A stretch of DNA of 47,156 nt, from the NCBI GenBank assembly GCA_029263015.1, contig JAJCYI010000204.1, positions 1-47,156 on the forward strand, read 5' to 3'. Positions 42,101 to 47,156 of the stretch are shown here, piece by piece (the first letter of the stretch is position 1; every line of letters begins with the position of its first letter). Under the pieces are notes generated by a model. The model searched no databases. It worked only from the letters and a program-made list of their open reading frames with translations, and had not been told where the DNA came from. The stretch comes from Saprospiraceae bacterium. Lineage in GTDB: Bacteria; Bacteroidota; Bacteroidia; Chitinophagales; Saprospiraceae. A program made the position numbers and the translations under genes.

Positions 42101-42513
42101 ATACGGCTGTTCAATACGATGTTACCCAATTTGCAAGTGTGGTATTATACCAGGATCAACCTGGGAAATTTTCGGTGTTCGAGCTTCCTGTAGAATGCCA
42201 GATTGCTCCTGTCAACGGGGTTGTCATTTATGATATAAATGGTGACGGGAAAAAAGATTTGGTGACAGGAGGCAATCTGTATCAATCTGAAATAGAAACG
42301 GGCAGGGCTGATGCTGGCACGGGAACAATTGTTTTAAATATGGGGGATAAAAAATGGAATGCGTTGGCAGTGCACGAGTCAGGGCTGTACATGGCAAATG
42401 ATGCAAAATCCATACAATTATTGGAGCTGGGTGAAAATAAAAGCCCCGCTGTAATTGTGGGCAATAATAGCGAGAGGTGCCAGGTCTTTATTATTGATAA
42501 AATATCTTTGTGA
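39175..42513 (+). CDS. VCBS/FG-GAP repeat lipoprotein with ASPIC/UnbV domain (2)
   Basis: 1,112 residues. The lipobox is FFSNC after the signal peptide. It has the same architecture as the first and third: FG-GAP blades (DINNDGLQDVFMTGN, DYDRDGDLDLIVAN, DLDNDGWPDIYIS), ASPIC/UnbV (RGYQSASEPIVHFGTG...IIWPDGK), a second blade set, and the RGRSCSSEQIP and IETGRADAGTG blocks. Its codons look more A/T-rich than those of its two paralogues. The 292-nt gap before it, back to the divergent lipoprotein A, shows no gene and no clear TAnnTTTG box. Confidence 0.92.
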   Translation: MKKIFLNIYAISCFSLFFSNCREVDSTVNITAGSEIQFIEHSPEKSGLSFSNILDEEKLTNPFNYINAYNGGGVGIGDINNDGLQDVFMTGNMVSSKLFINKGDFKFEDVTALSGTTTNGWCTGVSMADVNDDGWLDIYVSRSYHDAPAHKLRENLLFINNKNGTFSEKAAEYGVNDGNYSIGASFFDYDRDGDLDLIVANHPRFRMVSLATHYNYWISPVMEFSNRLFRNDGNKFVDVTREGGLLTYAFSLGVTTSDLDNDGWPDIYISVDHDEPDLVLHNNGDGTFSNITDTALKQNSRSSMGIDAGDVNHDIYPDILVVEMLSEDYFREKVAMGMQTVDRFEYLMDSLKFKYYQMRNFLHLNNGNNTFSDIGQLAGVHRTDWSWSALYMDVDNDGWQDIFISNGYYRDVYDKDQAKSFDSTMLTLGNDMLTKNKLASEYARSCTQTLIPNYLLKNNGDLTFENYTSVTGLDKPTISTGAAYGDLDNDGDLDLVISNLGAPSLLYENKSNGTNNYLRFKVAHTPGKSRIGTKIILTNNRDVQMRELLTTRGYQSASEPIVHFGTGDLSLVEKVEIIWPDGKLQTLTMVKTNQVIILDYQDANGLYVPPPKVEFVHEMPASESGIDFVQQENFYNDYDDQVLLPHKMSEQGPFISKGDINNDNLEDIYIGAPSGQSAELYVQQKNGKFKKRNISAFDDDNFLEDAGSAFFDVDGDGDMDLLVASGGYEYNKESEKYQPRLYLNNGSGDFKKSENKFPIWRNSSSCVRPVDFDNDGDVDVFIGGRLAPKTYPLPGKSGIFINDGNGNFTEETEYIAPGLSNIGMVKDALWEDLNNDDKKDLIVTGEWMQIHFLENKDGRLMDQTESYLPGSPVGWWNCIQAADLDGNGLIDFVVGNLGLNYKYKASEEKPFTIYGKDFDNSGSQDIVLATYYGETVYPVRGRSCSSEQIPDLKKKFPTFTEYARADVSEVYGEDLNTAVQYDVTQFASVVLYQDQPGKFSVFELPVECQIAPVNGVVIYDINGDGKKDLVTGGNLYQSEIETGRADAGTGTIVLNMGDKKWNALAVHESGLYMANDAKSIQLLELGENKSPAVIVGNNSERCQVFIIDKISL

Positions 42514-42577
42514 AATGATATTTTCAAAAATGTAGTTGTTTTAAGTTTTAGGCCGTCAGAATAACTTTAAACAACTT

Positions 42578-42709
42578 CATTTATTGGGGTGTATTTCAAA
42601 ATGTTGGTAAGAAGGTAGGCCGGATTTCCCAATCCGGCTGTAAACAGGGCGGATTGGGAAATCCGGCCTACCTTTCCACCGACATTTTGAAATACACCCA
42701 TTTATTGGG
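42578..42709. mobile_element. Inverted-repeat element flanked by an 11-bp direct repeat
   Basis: The direct repeat CATTTATTGGG occurs at 42578-42588 and 42699-42709. Between them, the outer arms GTGTATTTCAAAATGT at the left and their complement at the right enclose inner arms GGTAGGCCGGATTTCCCAAT and complement, about 110 bp in all. The layout resembles a small non-autonomous mobile element with target duplication, but could be a recombined hairpin. The right direct repeat contains the stop codon of lipoprotein B. Confidence 0.6.
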
Positions 42710-43337
42710 TTTTAGTATTTGCTGCTTTTGCTGCCTTGTCTTTATCAATTAAAGGTTTGGCCATATTCCAGTATTTAAGCGTAAAATCATAGAGCTCTTT
42801 TTTGCTTTTTTTGGGCGTTGCCAGCTCTATCGTTTTAAGTTTTGCGGGTATTTCGCCTTCATAAATCTGGGCGCTTCGATCTCCAGCGTAAAACATTTTC
42901 CCACCATTATCGAAATAGATATAAGTTTCTTCCGTGTATTGAGGAGAAGGATTTTTATCCCAGAATCGATAATGCATGAGTAAAGGTTTGCCATCTTTAT
43001 AGAAGATATATTTTATGTTCAAAACCCTGTATTCGTTTTCAGTGACAAGTATGCGTGTTATGTCGTTACTTGTATCTGAATAGTATCCAATTTTTAAATT
43101 ATCCTGCCCAAAATGAGACACATCAATATGATTGAGTTTGGGTTTGTGAAACATGTTTTTGTTGACAGCCAATGCAATTGAATCGATATAATTGATTCTG
43201 ACAGTATCTTTTACAAAAGGCGAGTCATCAAGGTAAAAAGGGCCAGACTTGCCTGGATTGTCGGTGACGGAATTATGGGTTGGGTTGCAAGCAACCAGAT
43301 ACAACGCAACAGCAAAATAAGAAAGAAGGGTTTTCAT
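42702..43337 (-). CDS. Small lipoprotein B, paralogue of lipoprotein A
   Basis: 211 residues from the ATG at 43337 (MKTLLSYF), which places the hydrophobic run directly before the lipobox LYLVACNP. The core (YIFYKDGKPLLMHYRFWDK, TYIYFDNGGKMFYAGDR, KKSKKELYDFTLKYWNMAKP) aligns with that of the lipoprotein at 38217-38882. No known domain is recognised. It lies antisense between the second and third VCBS genes, and its stop codon lies in the direct repeat flanking an inverted-repeat element. Confidence 0.75.
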   Translation of the reverse strand: MKTLLSYFAVALYLVACNPTHNSVTDNPGKSGPFYLDDSPFVKDTVRINYIDSIALAVNKNMFHKPKLNHIDVSHFGQDNLKIGYYSDTSNDITRILVTENEYRVLNIKYIFYKDGKPLLMHYRFWDKNPSPQYTEETYIYFDNGGKMFYAGDRSAQIYEGEIPAKLKTIELATPKKSKKELYDFTLKYWNMAKPLIDKDKAAKAANTKTQ

Positions 43338-43480
43338 AAATAGATATTTTTTGTAATGCATAACAAATCAAAAAGCGTGCAAATATCTAATCCCTGGAGG
43401 AATAAAACATATCATTAAGGATTCCGTATCAGAAAATATACAATATGGTTTGACAGAGTCGATTTGAATACTGAATTTCT

Positions 43481-43488
43481 TAAATTTG
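43481..43488 (+). promoter_or_regulatory. -7 promoter box of the third VCBS gene
   Basis: TAAATTTG matches TAnnTTTG, 87 nt before the ATG at 43575. No TTG lies at the usual distance upstream. Confidence 0.5.
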
Positions 43489-43574
43489 CATTTTTCAAAT
43501 CTGCTCCATCGCCGAAACAAACAGATACATTCCTCACCTTGTTGATAAAAGATTAAATCAAAAATAATTGTCTC

Positions 43575-46500
43575 ATGTACATCCAAAAGTCTCTTTTTAT
43601 TGTAGCTGCTTTATTGCTGTTGGCACCTTCATGTAATGAAAATTCCGTAGAAAACAAGACTGGATCGCAAGAACCTGTAGGAGAAGGACTGTTTTCGCTG
43701 CTCCCCTCGTCCCAAACAGGGATTGATTTTAGCAATGATCTGGAGGAAGATGTGGTTACCGAAAATAATGTCCTTTCCTATTCACATTATTATAATGGCG
43801 CTGGCCTAGCAATTGGAGACGTGAACAACGACGGCTTGCCTGATGTCTTTTTTACTGGCAATGAAGTGCCTAACCGGCTATATCTTAATAAAGGGAATTT
43901 GAAATTTGAAGATGTAACTGAAAAAGCTGGGATTAATCCACCCAATAAATATTGGTCTACTGGAGCAACCATGGTTGATATCAACGATGACGGGTTCCAG
44001 GATATTTACGTTTGCCAATATGGCCCATATCCAGCTGAACAGCGTCAAAACCTTTTCTTTTTAAACAATGGTGACCTGACCTTTACAGAAAAGGCAGCAG
44101 CCTACGGATTGAACGATGGCAACGAAAGTGTACAGGCGGCCTTTTTTGATTACGATAAAGACGGGGATTTGGATTGCTATATCATGAATGAATCCAAATA
44201 TGCCCAAATTATTTATAAAACAGTTTTTGAAGACCTCAAAGTAAAAAAGAACTTGGAAGCGGCCAGTGGAAAGATGTTCAGAAATGATGGCGGCCATTTC
44301 ACCAATGTGACGGAAGCTGCCGGAATGCTCCAATATGGCTACGGCCTCGGCCTCAGCATCAGTGATATTGACCAGGATGGCTGGCTCGATGTTTATGTGG
44401 CCAACGATTATTCTGTCCCGGACTTCATGTACATCAACAGCGGTGACGGTACATTTACCGACAGGCAAAAAGAAAAGACCAGACAGGTTTCTTTTTACGG
44501 AATGGGCTGCGACATTGCCGATTACAACAACGACGGTCTGCCTGAAATTGCCGTGGTGGACATGGCCTCCATCGACCACTTCCGCTCCAAGACCCTCATG
44601 GCTTCGATGGACACGAAAGGTTTTTGGTATTTCATCAATGACCTTGGCTACCAGTATCAATACATGTTCAATACCTTCCAATTGAACAATGGCAACGGAA
44701 CTTTTAGCAATGTGGCCAACCTGGCTGGTGTGGCAAAGTCAGACTGGAGTTGGGCAGCACTGCTTGCTGATTTTGACAACGACGGTTGGAAGGATTATTT
44801 TATCTCAACCGGTTATCGCCGTTATTCACGGGACAATGATTTTAGGAATGAGATGAAAGCGGTGAGGGATGCAAATGGAGGGACTGTACCTTTGTCTATG
44901 CGTCAGAAAATGTACGATAAAATGCCACAGATTAAGCTTCCAAATTTTATTTATAAAAACAACAAAGATCTGACTTTTAAAGAAGTAACGGAAGTTTGGG
45001 GAATGGGGGAGCTGTCTTATTCCAACGGTGCAGCATATGCCGACCTCGACCTTGATGGGGATTTGGATCTGGTGACCAACAATATTGACCACGAAGCTTT
45101 TATCTATCGAAACAATACTTCTGAAATTGGAGGCAGCAATTATTTGCGGGTACAGTTACGGGGCAAATCCCCAGCAGACATGGTCGGCCCGAAAGTTTAT
45201 ATTTATGCTGGGGATGAAATGCAGTACCAAGAGTCGGGCACTGTGAGGGGGTACATGGGCAGTATGGAAAATACTATTCATTTTGGATTGGGTGCTTACA
45301 GTCAAGTGGACAGGGTAGTAGTAGAGTGGTTGGATGGAACGCAGACAGAACTCACCGATGTGTCTGTCAATCAGGTAATTGGAGTAGATCAAAATATGGC
45401 ATCGGCAAAGCCAGCTTCCGCTCCCGTGGCAAAGAGCTTTCCCATCGCCGAAGTAAATCCATACAGTTTGGGCATCGGTTTTGAGCACCAAGAAAACCCT
45501 TTCAATGATTTTGACAAGCAAGTTTTATTGCCGCACAAGCAATCAACCTTGGGCCCTAAAATAACGGTTGGCGATGCCAATGGCGATGGCTTGGACGACT
45601 TCTTTGTTGGCGGTGCAAGTGGTCAGGCTGGGAAAATGTATTTCCAAAAACCAGATGGACATTTTATTGAAAATGAAAACCAGCCTTGGTCAAAAGCTGA
45701 CCTGGAATGCGAAGATATGGACGCTGCTCTGTTCGATGCCGACGGGGACGGCGACCTCGATCTCTATATCGTGAGCGGTGGTGGTGGTGATATGGAAGGC
45801 AAGGAAAGTGCTTTGCAGGATCGTGTCTATATCAACCTCGATGGCAAAGGCACTTATGGCAAAGTCAATAATGCCCTGCCGGAAATGCTGACCAGCGGCG
45901 CAGTTGTAAAAGCTGCTGATTATGACCAGGATGGGGACATGGATATCTTTGTGGGCGGTGGCAACCAGCCGGGCCGATACCCTTATTCTTCCAGGAGCTA
46001 TATCCTCCGTTTTGATAGGGAAAGGTTAAAATACGTAGATGTCACTGCTGAGGTAGCACCTGGACTTGAGAACCCAGGGTTGGTCAAAGATGCCATGTGG
46101 ACAGATTTGAATGGCGACAAATACCCCGATCTTGTGATGGTAGGGGAATGGATGCCGATCAGTTTGTACATTAATAGTAAAGGAGTACTAGAAAATGCCT
46201 CTCAAAAATACGGAACGAACGAACTGAAAGGGTGGTGGTACAGTATTGAAGCTGCCGATGTGGACAATGATGGCGATCAGGATTTCATCGTGGGCAACCT
46301 TGGCCACAATGGTAAATTCCATGCAAGCCATAAGAAACCGTTCAAGGTCTTTGCCAACGATTTTGACAATAATGGTACTTGTGATATTGTGTTGAGCAAG
46401 GAATACAAAGGGAAATTGGTGCCGACCCGTGGTCGGCAATGCTCCTCTGATCAGATGCCTTTCATCAAAGAAAAATTCCCGACTTTCAAAGATTACGCAA

Positions 46501-46976
46501 ACGCTGGCATAGAGGATATTTTAGGAAAAGAAAACCTCGATGCTTCCCTGAAATTGGAAGTTACTACTTTCGAATCCATTGTTTTGATAAACAATGGTGG
46601 CAGTTTTTCAGTGAGCCACCTACCAAATGAGGCACAGATTGCACCCATCAATGGTATCATCTGTGAGGATTTTGATGGGGACGGGAACAAAGATCTTTTG
46701 ATTGCGGGCAATAACTTTGATACGGAAGTCGAAACGCCACGGTACGACGCCGGTACGGGCCTTATTCTGAAAGGAGATGGCCAAGGGCATTTTGCTCCGG
46801 TTTTGAGTTCTTCAAGTGGTTTTTATGCTCCGCAAAACGTCAAGCATATTGCAATCATCCGTTTGGCCGGCACCCAGGATAAACTGGTTTTATTGGCAGT
46901 AAATGATTCCCCATTGAAGGTATTTAAGGTAAAGGAGAAGGGGCTTTTCACCCTGAACGTGAACGCAGAAGAATGA
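43575..46976 (+). CDS. VCBS/FG-GAP repeat lipoprotein with ASPIC/UnbV domain (3)
   Basis: 1,133 residues. Signal peptide with lipobox LAPSCN. FG-GAP loops (DVNNDGLPDVFF, DINDDGFQDIYV, DYDKDGDLDCYI, DIDQDGWLDVYV), ASPIC/UnbV (TVRGYMGSMENTIHFGLG...VEWLDGT), then second-half blades (DANGDGLDDFFV, DADGDGDLDLYI) and the RGRQCSSDQMPFIKEKFPTF and VETPRYDAGTG blocks. It is nearest in motif detail to the first VCBS protein and less A/T-rich than the second. Confidence 0.92.
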   Translation: MYIQKSLFIVAALLLLAPSCNENSVENKTGSQEPVGEGLFSLLPSSQTGIDFSNDLEEDVVTENNVLSYSHYYNGAGLAIGDVNNDGLPDVFFTGNEVPNRLYLNKGNLKFEDVTEKAGINPPNKYWSTGATMVDINDDGFQDIYVCQYGPYPAEQRQNLFFLNNGDLTFTEKAAAYGLNDGNESVQAAFFDYDKDGDLDCYIMNESKYAQIIYKTVFEDLKVKKNLEAASGKMFRNDGGHFTNVTEAAGMLQYGYGLGLSISDIDQDGWLDVYVANDYSVPDFMYINSGDGTFTDRQKEKTRQVSFYGMGCDIADYNNDGLPEIAVVDMASIDHFRSKTLMASMDTKGFWYFINDLGYQYQYMFNTFQLNNGNGTFSNVANLAGVAKSDWSWAALLADFDNDGWKDYFISTGYRRYSRDNDFRNEMKAVRDANGGTVPLSMRQKMYDKMPQIKLPNFIYKNNKDLTFKEVTEVWGMGELSYSNGAAYADLDLDGDLDLVTNNIDHEAFIYRNNTSEIGGSNYLRVQLRGKSPADMVGPKVYIYAGDEMQYQESGTVRGYMGSMENTIHFGLGAYSQVDRVVVEWLDGTQTELTDVSVNQVIGVDQNMASAKPASAPVAKSFPIAEVNPYSLGIGFEHQENPFNDFDKQVLLPHKQSTLGPKITVGDANGDGLDDFFVGGASGQAGKMYFQKPDGHFIENENQPWSKADLECEDMDAALFDADGDGDLDLYIVSGGGGDMEGKESALQDRVYINLDGKGTYGKVNNALPEMLTSGAVVKAADYDQDGDMDIFVGGGNQPGRYPYSSRSYILRFDRERLKYVDVTAEVAPGLENPGLVKDAMWTDLNGDKYPDLVMVGEWMPISLYINSKGVLENASQKYGTNELKGWWYSIEAADVDNDGDQDFIVGNLGHNGKFHASHKKPFKVFANDFDNNGTCDIVLSKEYKGKLVPTRGRQCSSDQMPFIKEKFPTFKDYANAGIEDILGKENLDASLKLEVTTFESIVLINNGGSFSVSHLPNEAQIAPINGIICEDFDGDGNKDLLIAGNNFDTEVETPRYDAGTGLILKGDGQGHFAPVLSSSSGFYAPQNVKHIAIIRLAGTQDKLVLLAVNDSPLKVFKVKEKGLFTLNVNAEE

Positions 46977-47045
46977 TTTGCACCAAATAATTTGTTCTAA
47001 AAAAGTCCTGTAAGTATAACGTGAGTTCTGGATAGCAATCTTATT

Positions 47046-47156
47046 GTCCCGTTAGGGACGGAACATGGGTAGCCAAGCATTTGCAGGGGTTTTTCGCCGT
47101 GCCGTAGGTACGCAACGTGGAAAATGTTACGTACCTACGGCACGAAAAATACCGTT
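47046..47156. repeat. Right-edge hairpin repeats
   Basis: A short palindrome GTCCC-GTTA-GGGAC (47046-47059) is followed by a 15-bp perfect stem: CGTGCCGTAGGTACG (47098-47112) against 47130-47144. Both look like dispersed REP-type intergenic repeats of Bacteroidota, the first through its GTCCCGTTAGGGACGGAACAT form. They follow the third VCBS gene, and the second probably ends its transcript. The window ends inside this region. Confidence 0.55.

Noticed and set aside
44061-44681. 206-codon minus-strand frame inside the third VCBS gene, and similar long antisense frames in all three
   Set aside because: These are shadows of the Asp/Gly-rich repeat codons. They lack family similarity or start signals.

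Overview
The window looks like a chromosome segment of a Bacteroidota member, probably of the Saprospiria. The evidence is secreted proteins with C-terminal type IX secretion (T9SS) sorting domains, very large FG-GAP/ASPIC-UnbV lipoproteins, a DUF2851 protein, the fabH-efp-accB-accC fatty-acid block, and many promoters with the Bacteroidota -7 box TAnnTTTG. Shine-Dalgarno sequences are weak, as usual in this phylum. I saw no rRNA, tRNA, CRISPR array or phage.

Layout. 0.1-2.8 kb (minus): an aldehyde dehydrogenase of the alpha-ketoglutarate-semialdehyde type and a dihydrodipicolinate-synthase-family lyase, probably the end of a hydroxyproline or sugar-acid catabolic route. 3.0-6.3 kb (minus): a secreted beta-propeller T9SS protein split into two overlapping reading frames. 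6.6-9.5 kb: a mosaic of an intact AraC regulator, an AT-rich DUF4143 ATPase, a second copy of the AraC C-terminus only, and the left end of an IS3-like element. 9.5-11.8 kb (minus): a double-cupin protein and an HtrA protease. 12-20 kb (plus): DEAD-box helicase, methyltransferase with a duplicated N-terminal domain, lysophospholipid acyltransferase, glycosyltransferase 2, ECF sigma factor and DUF2851. 20.1-23.4 kb: a second DUF4143 ATPase beside a 30-bp-arm perfect palindrome, then a Cys/Met-metabolism PLP enzyme divergent from an Lrp regulator. 23.4-27.2 kb (minus): fabH, efp, accB, accC. 27.5-31.7 kb: nadD, a CBS protein, a histidine-phosphatase lipoprotein, a toxin-antitoxin pair and recN. 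31.9-34.6 kb: a redoxin-like T9SS protein lacking the CXXC cysteines and a Gfo/Idh/MocA oxidoreductase. 34.8-47 kb: three ~1,110-1,135-residue VCBS/ASPIC lipoproteins on the plus strand alternating with two paralogous ~215-residue lipoproteins on the minus strand.

The most striking non-coding signal is a set of at least nine long intergenic hairpins whose arms are built from 7- or 8-nt near-repeats. Each locus uses its own word (for example GGTTTATT, ATTCACC, GAGTATTT, CAGTGAAA, CAGTNNG, GATTTNN). They occur at every junction of the fabH-efp-accB-accC block, and several sit in 5' leaders or against start codons (nadD, fabH, recN) rather than acting only as terminators. A second class of hairpins is perfect and non-periodic. 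Two of these share a GGGAATTCAATTCCC core, and one is a ~110-bp inverted-repeat element flanked by an 11-bp direct repeat.

All motif and alignment statements were made by eye. Identities and lengths are approximate where stated.
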